Shown here: positions 18,363 through 28,614 of the stretch, piece by piece | How positions within the stretch are numbered: the stretch's first letter is position 1 | How the letters are laid out: each line of letters starts with the position of its first letter | Assembly (NCBI RefSeq): GCF_036346875.1 | Contig: NZ_CP107852.1 | Span: 2,976,001 to 3,040,000 of the forward strand | Direction: 5' to 3' | DNA: 64,000 nucleotides | Source: Nocardia sp. NBC_00508 | GTDB lineage: Bacteria; Actinomycetota; Actinomycetes; Mycobacteriales; Mycobacteriaceae | Translations under genes and position numbers: made by a program | The notes under the pieces: generated by a model | Seen by the model: only the letters and a program-made list of their open reading frames with translations | What the model was told of the DNA's origin: nothing | The model's database searches: none

Positions 18363-18905
18363 ATGCGTCGCTTGCTTCTGCTGTTTGTTTCCCTCGCGAC
18401 ATTCGCCGGTCTCTGGCTCGCGCCGAGCCCGGCGGCCGCTGCCCCGGAGTGCACGTCGACGGGGGGTTCGCTACCCAAGACGAGCCAGGCCCGGTCGGTC
18501 GCAACGCTGACCGGCGTGCGCGCCGGGCGGCACGAATGCTTCGACCGACTGGTGTTCGACATCAGCGGACCGGTGACCGGCTACCACGTCGGGTATGTCG
18601 AGCGGGTCGTCATGGACGGCTCCGGCGCGCTCGTCCCGCTGCGCGGCGGTGCGGCGCTGAACATCATCCTCAACGCCCCCGCTCACGACGACGCGTACAG
18701 CCCCACCTACCAGCCCGCCGACCGCGCCGAGCTCGCCGACGTGCGGGACTACCGAACCTTCCGCCAGGTGTCCTGGGCTGGCTCCTTCGAGGGCCAGACC
18801 ACGGTCGGGCTCGGGGTGCGCGCCCGGTTGCCGTTCCAGGTGCACACCCTCGCCGGACCGGGTAGCGGATCGCGCATCGTGATCGACATAGCACACTCCT
18901 GGTGA
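18363..18905 (+). CDS. Secreted AMIN-like domain protein
   Basis: 180 residues from ATG 18363. A Sec signal peptide (RRLLLLFVSLATFAGLWLAP, then AAAAPEC) is followed by an AMIN-like beta domain: TGVRAGRHECFDRLVFDISG, GYHVGYVERVVMDG, TYRTFRQV-like strands and GSRIVIDIAHSW. The two Cys near the N-terminus may pair. Proteins of this kind are exported in actinobacteria and probably bind cell-wall material. The 220-base divergent gap to the M19 gene holds the promoters. Confidence 0.75.
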   Translation: MRRLLLLFVSLATFAGLWLAPSPAAAAPECTSTGGSLPKTSQARSVATLTGVRAGRHECFDRLVFDISGPVTGYHVGYVERVVMDGSGALVPLRGGAALNIILNAPAHDDAYSPTYQPADRAELADVRDYRTFRQVSWAGSFEGQTTVGLGVRARLPFQVHTLAGPGSGSRIVIDIAHSW

Positions 18906-18938
18906 ACCGAGGTCGCACCGCTCGGCAACAATGTGGGC

Positions 18939-20996
18939 ATGAGCGGCGTTGAGCAGAATGTGACCGACCCTTACCTCTGGCTCGAAGAAGTGACCGACGA
19001 GCGCGTCCTGGACTGGGCGCGCTCGCACAACGCCGTGGTGCACGAGCGGTTCGCCGACTCGGACCGCTTCCGCGAGCTCGAACGCCGCATCCTCGACATG
19101 CTCGACACGGACACCAAGATCGCGTACCCGGGCCGCCGCGGCCCTTGGCTCTACAACTTCTGGCGGGACGCCGAGCACCCGCGGGGCCTCTGGCGGCGCA
19201 CCACCTTCGCCGAGTACGCCAAGGACGCCCCGGACTGGGACGTGCTGATCGACGTGGACGCGCTCGCCGCCGCCGAGGAGGAGAACTGGGTATGGGGCGG
19301 GGCCGGGGTGCTGCGTCCGGAGCAGTCCCGCGCGCTGATCAGCCTGTCGCGCGGCGGGGCGGACGCGAAGGTGGTGCGCGAGTTCGACATCGAACGCAAG
19401 GTCTTCCTCGCCCCTGATGACGGCGGCTACTTCCTCCCCGAGGCGAAGTCGGAGATCCACTGGATCGATATCGACTCGGTGTACGTCGGCACCGATTTCG
19501 GCCCCGGCTCGCTGACCGATTCGGGGTATCCGCGGATCGCGAAACTGTGGCGCCGTGGCACCGCATTGACCGAGGCGACCACAGTTTTCGAGGGCGAGCC
19601 GAGCGATGTCGCGGTCTCGGCGGGCTACGACCGCACGCCGGGCTACGAACGGCACTATGTCGGCCGCGCCACCGACTTCTTCAACGAGGATGTCTACCTG
19701 CTCGAAGACGACCGCGCGTTGCGTCACCTCGACATCCCCAGCGACGCCAGCGAATCCTGGTACAAGGACTGGCTGCTGGTACGGCTGAAGTCGCCATGGG
19801 AGGTCGGCGGACAAACCTATCCCGCAGGCGCGCTGCTGGCCACCGACTTCGAGAAGTTCCTGTCCGGCGCACGCGAATTCCAAGTCATCTTCACCCCTGA
19901 CCCGCACACCTCGCTACACGGCTACGGCTGGACGGAGAATCACCTGCTGCTGGTCACGCTCGAGGATGTGCAGACCAAGCTCTACGTGCTCACCCCGAGC
20001 GCGGCGGGCTGGCAGCGTGAGCCACTGGCCGACACCCCGCCGATGGCGACCACCAGCGTGCTGAACCTCGACCCACTCGAGGGCGGCGACGAGTTCATGC
20101 TGACCACCAGCGGATTCACCACCCCGGCCACGCTGCTCGCCAGCGCCGTCGGCGGGCCGACCGAGCAGCTGAAACAGGAACAGGGATTCTTCGACGCCAC
20201 GGGGGTCGAGACCGAGCAGTTCTTCGCCGAATCCGATGACGGCACGCTGGTGCCGTACTTCGTGATCCGGCACCGCGACCGCACGGGCGTGCCCGGCCCG
20301 ACGGTGATGTCCGGCTACGGCGGCTTCGAGGTGTCGCGCACCCCGGCCTACAGCGGCGCGTCGGGCATGGGCTGGCTGGAGCGCGGCGGCACCTGGGTGA
20401 TGACCAACATCCGCGGCGGCGGCGAGTACGGGCCGCAGTGGCACACGTCGGTGCAGAAGGCCAACCGGCACAAGGTGTACGAGGACTTCTCCGCCATCGC
20501 CGAAGACCTTGTGGCCCGCGGCATCACCACCGCCGGCCAGCTCGGCGCGGTCGGCGGCAGCAACGGCGGACTGCTCATGGGCGTGATGCTGACGCGCTAC
20601 CCCGAACTGTTCGGCGCGATCGTCTGCCAGGTGCCGCTGCTCGATATGAAGCGCTACCACCTGCTGCTCGCGGGCGCCTCGTGGATGGCCGAGTACGGCG
20701 ACCCGGACAAGCCGGAGGAATGGGAGTACATCAGCAAGTATTCGCCGTACCAGAACACGCGCGCCGACCGCACCTACCCTCCGATCCTGCTCACCACCTC
20801 GACCAGGGACGATCGGGTGCATCCCGGCCACGCGAGGAAGATGGCCGCGCTGCTGGACGCCCAGGGCCACGAGTTCTGGTACCACGAGAACATCGAGGGC
20901 GGCCACGGCGGCGCAGCGGACAACAAGCAGTCCGCGTTCCAGGCGGCACTGATCTACGAGTTCTTCACCCAGATGCTGATCGAACGACCCGCCTGA
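18939..20996 (+). CDS. Prolyl oligopeptidase (S9A)
   Basis: 685 residues from ATG 18939, the usual length. The N-terminal beta-propeller (to about residue 410) gates an alpha/beta-hydrolase domain with the nucleophile in GAVGGSNGGLLMG (Ser541), Asp in TRDDRVHPGHARK (about 625) and His in EGGHGG (656). It cleaves short peptides, classically after Pro, in the cytoplasm. It matches M. tuberculosis Rv0457c in kind and neighbourhood. Its stop directly abuts the stop of the convergent hydrolase gene. Confidence 0.93.
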   Translation: MSGVEQNVTDPYLWLEEVTDERVLDWARSHNAVVHERFADSDRFRELERRILDMLDTDTKIAYPGRRGPWLYNFWRDAEHPRGLWRRTTFAEYAKDAPDWDVLIDVDALAAAEEENWVWGGAGVLRPEQSRALISLSRGGADAKVVREFDIERKVFLAPDDGGYFLPEAKSEIHWIDIDSVYVGTDFGPGSLTDSGYPRIAKLWRRGTALTEATTVFEGEPSDVAVSAGYDRTPGYERHYVGRATDFFNEDVYLLEDDRALRHLDIPSDASESWYKDWLLVRLKSPWEVGGQTYPAGALLATDFEKFLSGAREFQVIFTPDPHTSLHGYGWTENHLLLVTLEDVQTKLYVLTPSAAGWQREPLADTPPMATTSVLNLDPLEGGDEFMLTTSGFTTPATLLASAVGGPTEQLKQEQGFFDATGVETEQFFAESDDGTLVPYFVIRHRDRTGVPGPTVMSGYGGFEVSRTPAYSGASGMGWLERGGTWVMTNIRGGGEYGPQWHTSVQKANRHKVYEDFSAIAEDLVARGITTAGQLGAVGGSNGGLLMGVMLTRYPELFGAIVCQVPLLDMKRYHLLLAGASWMAEYGDPDKPEEWEYISKYSPYQNTRADRTYPPILLTTSTRDDRVHPGHARKMAALLDAQGHEFWYHENIEGGHGGAADNKQSAFQAALIYEFFTQMLIERPA

Positions 20997-21854
20997 TCAA
21001 CGGTCGCGCAACCACTTCTCGATCTGGTCGACGGTGCTGGTGTACTGCCGGATCCAGCCGTTGTGGCCCAGCGCTTCCGGCTCCGGCCAGCGCGTGACCT
21101 CGGCGTTCGGCAGTTTGTCCAGCAGGTGCTCGGCGGAGCTCGGCGGGGTGAGGTCGTCGCCGGTCATGGTGATGGACAGGACCGGCAGTTTCAGCCGTGC
21201 GATCCGCTCCTCGTAATCGATGTCCGCGCCGACCGGAACGAACCGGCCGGTGCGGGCCAGTCGGGCCCAGTCCGAGATCAGCACCTTGGATTGGCGGCCG
21301 AAGCCCATCGAGACGCGGTCGCCGGGCCAGAAGCCGGCCAGGTTCGCCGTCAGCGACATCGCGGCCGTGCCGACCAATATGCCCGGTCCCGAAAGTCCCG
21401 GGTAGCCGCGGTAATACGGGGTGCCGGAGGCGATCAGGATCAGCCCGCCGAGCCGGCCCCGGATGCGCGCGGCGTACATGACGCCGAGTTGTCCGCCCAT
21501 GCTGTGGCCGAGCAGGTACGGCGTGCTGTCCGGAAACCGGTCGCGCACCACCTCGAAGATCGCCGGGAAGTCGACCGAGACCAGCTCGTGGTAGCCGAAG
21601 GTGCTGGCGGAGCTCGGTTTCGGCCTGCTGTCGCCGTTACCGCGCAACTCGCCGATGGCCACGTCGAACCCACGCGCCGCCAGACCCGAGGCGAACAGTT
21701 CGTAGTACCCGCCCGGAACTCCGAGGCCGGGCACGATCACCACGACCGGGCGCGGCGCGTCCGGGGTGACCGGGTGGCGGTGCGTGCCCTCGGCCGGGAT
21801 CAACCGGACCGGAACCGTGCTGCCGTCCGGCATCTGGATCGGAACTGTCTGCAT
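20997..21854 (-). CDS. Alpha/beta hydrolase
   Basis: 285 residues. The nucleophile elbow is GHSMGG (Ser about 117), an oxyanion stretch is VIVPGLGVPGGYYE, the acid is probably in ITMTGDDLTPP and the His in ALGHNGWIRQ. The substrate is not predictable; lipase- or esterase-like activity is likely. It is downstream of, and probably cotranscribed with, the TetR gene (40-base gap). Confidence 0.85.
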   Translation of the reverse strand: MQTVPIQMPDGSTVPVRLIPAEGTHRHPVTPDAPRPVVVIVPGLGVPGGYYELFASGLAARGFDVAIGELRGNGDSRPKPSSASTFGYHELVSVDFPAIFEVVRDRFPDSTPYLLGHSMGGQLGVMYAARIRGRLGGLILIASGTPYYRGYPGLSGPGILVGTAAMSLTANLAGFWPGDRVSMGFGRQSKVLISDWARLARTGRFVPVGADIDYEERIARLKLPVLSITMTGDDLTPPSSAEHLLDKLPNAEVTRWPEPEALGHNGWIRQYTSTVDQIEKWLRDR

Positions 21855-21894
21855 GTCCGCACGCTACCGCGCCGGTCGCGCGCCGGCGCACACA

Positions 21895-22527
21895 CTATGC
21901 GCCGACGGCGCCGATGATCACCTTGCTCAGCACCCGGATCACGTCATCCAGCGGCGGGCGCGGGTCCGCACCGCTCCACGAATCCACCACGTAGTTGACC
22001 GCGCCGATGATCGCGAGCACGCGCATCTCGTAGTCGCCGGTGGGTATCTCGCCGTGCAGGGCCGCGTCCTCGGCGGCGCCGGCCAGTAGTGAGCCCCACT
22101 CGCGGCGCACCGCGAGGCGGAACTTCTCCACCTTCGGGCCCGCGCCGACCACCTCGACCAGTGCGACGCGCGCCTTCCGCGGATCGGATCCGATGGATTC
22201 GACGTAGGCGCGTACGGCGGCGTCGATGACGTCCAACGCGCTCGCACCGGACTTCGCGTCCAACGCCTTCTTCACAGCGTCCCGCGACTCCCGATCGATC
22301 TGCTCGTAGAGCTCTAGGAGTAGGGACTCGCGACCGGTGAACTCCTCATAGAACTGCCGCGAGGAGAGTCCGGCGTCCTTGCAGATGGCGCCGACCGAAC
22401 TATTGGCGTAGCCGTCCCGCGCGAAGACCGTCAGGCCTGACTCCAGAAAACGCGCACGCCGCTGACGCTGCCGGTCCTCCACGGGTTGCCCGGCATACAT
22501 TCGACCCGTATTCGCATCCTGTGACAT
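21895..22527 (-). CDS. TetR/AcrR family regulator
   Basis: 210 residues from ATG 22527 (TTG 22539 is less likely). Helix-turn-helix at about residues 20-65: ARFLESGLTVFARDGYANSS, GAICKDAGLSSRQFYEEFTG. The C-terminal domain is of the generic ligand-binding type. It lies directly upstream of the hydrolase gene on the same strand, so it probably controls that pair. Confidence 0.85.
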   Translation of the reverse strand: MSQDANTGRMYAGQPVEDRQRQRRARFLESGLTVFARDGYANSSVGAICKDAGLSSRQFYEEFTGRESLLLELYEQIDRESRDAVKKALDAKSGASALDVIDAAVRAYVESIGSDPRKARVALVEVVGAGPKVEKFRLAVRREWGSLLAGAAEDAALHGEIPTGDYEMRVLAIIGAVNYVVDSWSGADPRPPLDDVIRVLSKVIIGAVGA

Positions 22528-22545
22528 TGGGCCAGACAATACAGA

Positions 22546-22580
22546 AAGGGCCCGATCGCATCGTCATCGATCGGGCCCTT
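22546..22580. terminator. Hairpin upstream of the TetR gene
   Basis: aagggcccgatcg and its exact complement flank a 9-base loop (13-bp stem). It lies 19 bases before the TetR start and may end transcripts arriving from the HAD gene on the same strand. Confidence 0.6.
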
Positions 22581-22835
22581 CGTTACGACCTCCGCGCCGA
22601 GGCTACGTTAGCCGAAAGTTGTCTGCACAGTTGCTAGCTCATCAATTGGTCGCCGGACCGAAGCCCGGCGACCATAGTAGTTTCCGCAGACGCACGCTCG
22701 TTAGCGGATCAGCCATTCAGCAACTCCGATCTGACGGTATATCTTGCCTGTCACTGGCTATTTGCCGACAGCGACGATACCCAGACCCTCTGCGATTGCG
22801 GACAATTTTGGAGGGAAACCGTAGAATTTTTTGAA
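22581..22835. other. Unexplained 255-base gap with a second hairpin
   Basis: Between the HAD stop and the hairpin above. It is less GC-rich than its surroundings and contains ggtcgccgg/ccggcgacc with an 8-base loop at 22648-22673. The only frames across it have no protein-like composition. A small RNA or long 3' untranslated region is possible; nothing is shown. Confidence 0.4.
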
Positions 22836-23660
22836 TCAAACCGATTCGCCGGTTACGGGGGATTCGCCCGCTGCGCGAAGATCGGCCAGTAAATCGGGTA
22901 GCGCGGCCACGGAATCGATGACGTGATCGGGCGCGCGGTCGGCCGATGCCAGCACCACGGGCCGGAATTTTCCGGTGCGCACCAGCACGCCGGTCAACCC
23001 GACATCTTGCGCCGCAAGCACATCCGAGTACAGGTCATCGCCGATCATCAACACTTCCGCCGGATCGAGTCCCATCAATTCCGCGCAGGTCCGGAAGCCC
23101 GGTGCGGCAGGCTTTCCGACTACCTCGATCCGCGCGTTGCCCGCGGCCGCCAAACCGGGGAGGTACGCGCCCGCATCGATGCGCAGTCCCTCGGCCGTCG
23201 TCCAGGTGAGCCCGCTGTGCATGGCGACGACGGGCACACCGTCCAGCATCAGCTCCGCTATCCGGCTCAGCGCCCGATGCGTGAATTCCGCTCCTGCTCC
23301 GCCGATTACCACGACCTCGGGCTGCTCGTCGTCGAGCGTCAGGCCGGCGAGGTCCGCTTCGATGTCGCCGTGGTTGAGCACCCAGGCACGGGCACCGGGG
23401 TAGCCACGGCGCACGAACTCGGCGGTGAGCCGTGCGGCCGTGACGATCTCGGCGGGCTCGACCTCGATTCCGGTGCCGCACAGTCGTTCCGCGATCTCGG
23501 CGCAGGTGCGCGAGGTGGTGTTGGTCAGGAACGCCCGGCGCAGTCCGCCCTCCCGGATCCGGTGCACCGCGGCGGCGGCGCCCTCGATCTCCTGCCAGGA
23601 GGTCACCAGGACGCCGTCGATGTCGTACAGCACGCCTCGGATCCGGCCGCGGTCGGACAT
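22836..23660 (-). CDS. HAD-IIA family phosphatase
   Basis: 274 residues with all four HAD motifs: DIDGVL (residues 13-18, nucleophile and acid Asp), FLTNTTSR, Lys in VGKPAAPGF and the acidic pair GDDLYSD. The C2 cap places it near NagD/LHPP-type phosphatases of small phosphorylated metabolites. It is a single gene; the nearest downstream gene on this strand is the TetR gene, 309 bases away. Confidence 0.88.
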   Translation of the reverse strand: MSDRGRIRGVLYDIDGVLVTSWQEIEGAAAAVHRIREGGLRRAFLTNTTSRTCAEIAERLCGTGIEVEPAEIVTAARLTAEFVRRGYPGARAWVLNHGDIEADLAGLTLDDEQPEVVVIGGAGAEFTHRALSRIAELMLDGVPVVAMHSGLTWTTAEGLRIDAGAYLPGLAAAGNARIEVVGKPAAPGFRTCAELMGLDPAEVLMIGDDLYSDVLAAQDVGLTGVLVRTGKFRPVVLASADRAPDHVIDSVAALPDLLADLRAAGESPVTGESV

Positions 23661-23795
23661 GACTTCAGCGTACGACCGACGACGTTCGACTGCCGGATGA
23701 CGGCTCCGCGACGGCCTGGACCGGAGGACGCGGCTCGGAATCCCGGCGCCGAGTCATCGGAGGCGCGGCGTATCCACTCTGGCTTAGGGTGAAGC

Positions 23796-24485
23796 ATGCT
23801 CACCGCGCTGCTCTATGGACTCGGGACAGCCGTGCCGCTGGTCCTCGGAGCCGCGATCGGATTGCGTTGGCGGCTGCCGAAAGCGGTGCTTGCCTCGCTG
23901 ATGGCCTTCGGCGCGGGCACCCTGATCGCGGCGGCGTCCGTCGAACTCTTCGAGCCCGCGTTCCACCAGGCGGGCGCCGTGATCGCCGGGGCGGCGCTGT
24001 TCGCGGGCGCGGGCGTTTACGTGGTGGCCGACCATCTCATCGAGAACAAGCTGGGGCCGCGAGCGCTCGGCTGGGCACTGATGCTCGGCACGTTGCTCGA
24101 CGGCGTTCCGGAGAACACCGCGCTCGGCGTCTCGCTGACCAGTGGCGGCGGGCTGGTCCTACTGGTGGCCGTGGTCGTCGGCAACGTCCCCGAGGCGATC
24201 AGCGGGGCCGCGCTCATGCGCGATCAGCGCGGCGTCGCACAGCGCCGCACGCTGTTGCTCTGGACGGCGACCGCGACGGCGCTCGTGCTGGTCACTGTGC
24301 TGGGAAACGTATTGTCGGACAACCTTTCCGCCACACACATCAGCGGCGTGCAGGCGTTCGCGGGCGGCGCGACGATCGCGGTGCTCGCCGACTCGCTGCT
24401 GCCCGAGGCCTACCGCGAGGGCGGCTGGTGGGTCGGAATGGCCACAGCGGCGGGCTTTCTCATAGCTTTCGTACTCGGCGGCTGA
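23796..24485 (+). CDS. ZIP family metal transporter
   Basis: 229 residues with about seven to eight hydrophobic segments. The metal-path helices carry LLDGVPENTALG and GNVPEAISG, the ZIP TM4/TM5 pattern with Asn, Pro and Glu in place of some His ligands. It probably imports zinc or another divalent cation across the plasma membrane. The family's cytoplasmic His-rich loop is missing. It stands alone. Confidence 0.82.
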   Translation: MLTALLYGLGTAVPLVLGAAIGLRWRLPKAVLASLMAFGAGTLIAAASVELFEPAFHQAGAVIAGAALFAGAGVYVVADHLIENKLGPRALGWALMLGTLLDGVPENTALGVSLTSGGGLVLLVAVVVGNVPEAISGAALMRDQRGVAQRRTLLLWTATATALVLVTVLGNVLSDNLSATHISGVQAFAGGATIAVLADSLLPEAYREGGWWVGMATAAGFLIAFVLGG

Positions 24486-24563
24486 GTCAGCGCTCCGCAC
24501 CGGCGACGACCGCGTCCTGATACCCCCGGCCCGGCGACCACACTCGGACTCGGACACGTGGGG

Positions 24564-25016
24564 TCAGGCCGCCGGGCCGGGGCGGATGGTGTCCAGTCGG
24601 TCGGCACAGCGGATCAGTAGGGCGAGCAGAGTCGCCCGTTCGTCCTCGGTGAGCTCTTCGGCGAGGGCGCGTTCGACGCGGATGGCGCGGGCATCCGCAT
24701 CGCGCATGACCGCCTCACCCTCGTCGGTCAGCGTCGTCTCCAGCACGTTCTTGTGCCACGCATGCGGCGTGCGGACGATGAGCCCGCGATCCTGCAGGTT
24801 GCTCAGCACGGTGTTCATCGTCGGCGGCGTGACACCGCACAGCCGGGCCAGGGCGGCGGCGGAGATGCCCGGATTCTCGGCGAGGAACAGCAGCGCGGCG
24901 TACTGCGCGACGGTGATGCCCGCCGGTTTCAACGCGGCGTTCTTGGCCGCGTTCAAAGACTGCTCGGCGCGCTTGAGGTACGAGCCGATCCGTTCAGAGG
25001 CGGGCATGGACGTCAT
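24564..25016 (-). CDS. MarR family regulator
   Basis: 150 residues with a winged helix at about residues 35-100: ITVAQYAALLFLAENPG, SAAALARLCGVTPPTMNTVL, SNLQDRGLIVR and a wing ending ETTLTDEGE. It is divergent from the lipoprotein gene; the 16-bp palindrome in between is its likely operator. Confidence 0.88.
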   Translation of the reverse strand: MTSMPASERIGSYLKRAEQSLNAAKNAALKPAGITVAQYAALLFLAENPGISAAALARLCGVTPPTMNTVLSNLQDRGLIVRTPHAWHKNVLETTLTDEGEAVMRDADARAIRVERALAEELTEDERATLLALLIRCADRLDTIRPGPAA

Positions 25017-25052
25017 AAGCGCATGGTATCCGCACGTTCTCTTGCTAGAGCC

Positions 25053-25082
25053 TTGACTATGATTAGAACTCTAATCTAGATT
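25053..25082 (+). promoter_or_regulatory. Promoter with embedded MarR operator
   Basis: ttgact (25053-25058) and tagatt (25077-25082), 18 bases apart, look like -35 and -10 boxes. The spacer contains gattaga-ac-tctaatc (25061-25076), a perfect palindrome, so a bound MarR dimer would block RNA polymerase. Confidence 0.65.
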
Positions 25083-25138
25083 CGTGCACATTCTTTGATG
25101 TGACCACATTTGACCGCATGATCTCGAAGAGGTAGAGG

Positions 25139-26137
25139 ATGTCCCCCACACTGCCCCGCCGCATCCTGTCGAGCCTGGCCGCCGGGATCGCGGGCACCGC
25201 GCTGGTGGCCTGCGGAACAGCCGACGACGCGCCCGCCACGCACGTCCACACGGCATATGAACTCCCCGGCAACCGGATCTATCCGGAAGGCATCGCGCTG
25301 GATGTCCGTACCAGAGACAGCTACGTCGGCTCCTACGCCACGGGCGCGGTCTATCGCGCGACGCCGAACGCGCGGCAAGCCGAGATCTTCCTGCCCGAAG
25401 GCGCCCACGGCCATAAGACGGCCAACGGCTTGAAAGTCGACTCGGCGGGCAGGCTGTGGGTGACGGACTCGACCACCGGCGTCGCGGTGTACGACATCGC
25501 GACCCGCGCGCTACTGGCCGATTTCGCGGTGCCCGGCGCCGACCCGCGTTTCGTGAACGACCTCGCCATCGCGCCGGACGGCACGGCATACTTGACCGAC
25601 AGCTTCCGGTCGGTCATCTATCGCGTCACCCCCGGCCAGCTGGCCGCCGCGATTGCGCAAGGCGGACGCGGCGAGCTGACCCCACACGTCGATCTGCGCT
25701 CCACCCTCGGACCGATCGAGCCGGGCACGTTCACGCTGAACGGCATCGTCACCGACCCGGCGGGCCGCTATCTGCTCACCGTCGACATGCCCCGCGGCAA
25801 CCTGTACCGCATCGCTCTGACCTCGGAGGCGAACCCGATCAGCAAGGTGACGCTGCACGGCGGCGATCTACGGCAAGGCGACGGCCTGGAACTGCGCGAC
25901 GCCACCCTGTGGGTAGCCCACAACACGACCAACACCATCAGCCGCTGGACCATCTCCGACGACGGCGCCACCGCCACGCGCACCCACCAGCACACCGACG
26001 AATCCCTGGCCATCCCGACGACCCTGGTCCGCGACGGGAACCGAACGCTGGTCGTCTCTTCCCAGTTCGACAAGGGCGGCCCGATGGGTCCGGGCACCCC
26101 GGCGCCTTTCACGGTCGTCAGCGTCGACGGAATCTGA
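25139..26137 (+). CDS. SMP-30/lactonase-like beta-propeller lipoprotein
   Basis: 332 residues. The signal peptide ends in lipobox ALVAC (Cys25). The mature protein is a six-bladed propeller of the SMP-30/gluconolactonase kind: YPEGIALDVRTRD, NGLKVDSAGRLWVTDS, FVNDLAIAPDGTAYLTDSF, LNGIVTDPAGRYLLTVDM. Asn and Asp residues at the usual calcium-site positions are present. It is exported and membrane-anchored and may hydrolyse lactones, but the enzymatic role is inferred. Ribosome site gaggtagagg precedes ATG 25139. Divergent MarR control. Confidence 0.83.
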   Translation: MSPTLPRRILSSLAAGIAGTALVACGTADDAPATHVHTAYELPGNRIYPEGIALDVRTRDSYVGSYATGAVYRATPNARQAEIFLPEGAHGHKTANGLKVDSAGRLWVTDSTTGVAVYDIATRALLADFAVPGADPRFVNDLAIAPDGTAYLTDSFRSVIYRVTPGQLAAAIAQGGRGELTPHVDLRSTLGPIEPGTFTLNGIVTDPAGRYLLTVDMPRGNLYRIALTSEANPISKVTLHGGDLRQGDGLELRDATLWVAHNTTNTISRWTISDDGATATRTHQHTDESLAIPTTLVRDGNRTLVVSSQFDKGGPMGPGTPAPFTVVSVDGI

Positions 26138-26146
26138 CCACGAACG

Positions 26147-26184
26147 CCGGAAGCCGGCCCACCCGAAGGTGGACCGGCTTCCGG
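26147..26184. terminator. Bidirectional terminator
   Basis: A 17-bp stem with one mismatch and loop cgaa (left arm ccggaagccggcccacc), between the convergent lipoprotein gene and groEL2. Confidence 0.75.
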
Positions 26185-26212
26185 TTCGAACGGTATTGCC
26201 GGATGGCCGGAC

Positions 26213-28005
<1,793 letters not shown>

Positions 28006-28013
28006 AAGCCTTT

Positions 28014-28040
28014 TTAGCACTCAGGGGTGTCGAGTGCAAG
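28014..28040 (-). promoter_or_regulatory. CIRCE element 2 (HrcA operator)
   Basis: ttagcactc-N9-gagtgcaag; the left arm is identical to consensus. The centres of the two elements are 35 bases apart, so both can probably be occupied together. Confidence 0.88.
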
Positions 28041-28133
28041 GTCATCGGGCGCCGCCGCGCCGGGACCAGTGGCGCTGTCGGACGTAGTCCGTCTTCAGCC
28101 TGCGCATGGCCGGAGCGAAGGCGGAGGTACCGC

Positions 28134-28427
28134 CTACGGGCGATCGTCGACGCGCAGGACCAAGGCGACGAAGGCGTCGGTACGCCGTTCCTCCGGCGTG
28201 CGGGGCTCACCGCCCTCGACGGTGACGAGCTCGGCGTCGTGCAGCAGCAGCTCGGCCTCGACCCGCATGATGGCGCGAATGAACGGCGGCGCCACGTCCG
28301 GCGGCAGGTCGCCGTTCACCACATAGCTGCCGTCGGGTTGGGACTCGGTGGACACATACGAAAGCGCGCGCAGCAGGTCTGCGCGCCGTTCCCCCGCTAT
28401 TAGGTCGGAATCCATTTCATCCGCCAT
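28134..28427 (-). CDS. Small conserved hypothetical protein
   Basis: 97 residues, acidic, without membrane segments. Readable stretches: GERRADLLRALSYVSTESQP, GDLPPDVAPPFIRAIMRVEA. I do not recognise a domain. It lies upstream of groEL2 on the same strand, its stop about 95 bases before the CIRCE region. The codon pattern fits the genome. The function is unknown. Confidence 0.65.
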   Translation of the reverse strand: MADEMDSDLIAGERRADLLRALSYVSTESQPDGSYVVNGDLPPDVAPPFIRAIMRVEAELLLHDAELVTVEGGEPRTPEERRTDAFVALVLRVDDRP

Positions 28428-28614
28428 TGCTATAGCTTAGCCGTCGCCGGTTCACACTTCGGGCCGGACGATCCGCCCTACCCGGCTGCGACGGTAAAGG
28501 AGCAGGTCGAAGCGCTGCCCACGCGATCGCCGGGAACCCAACACCGCACCTGGACGTCCAACGCGGCGTAGATTCCGGATGGACCATGATCAGGTGATCC
28601 CGAAGGGGTATGCC

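Noticed and set aside
22619..22834. 71-codon frame in the gap before the HAD gene
   Set aside because: Random-looking composition, no ribosome site; convergent with the HAD gene.
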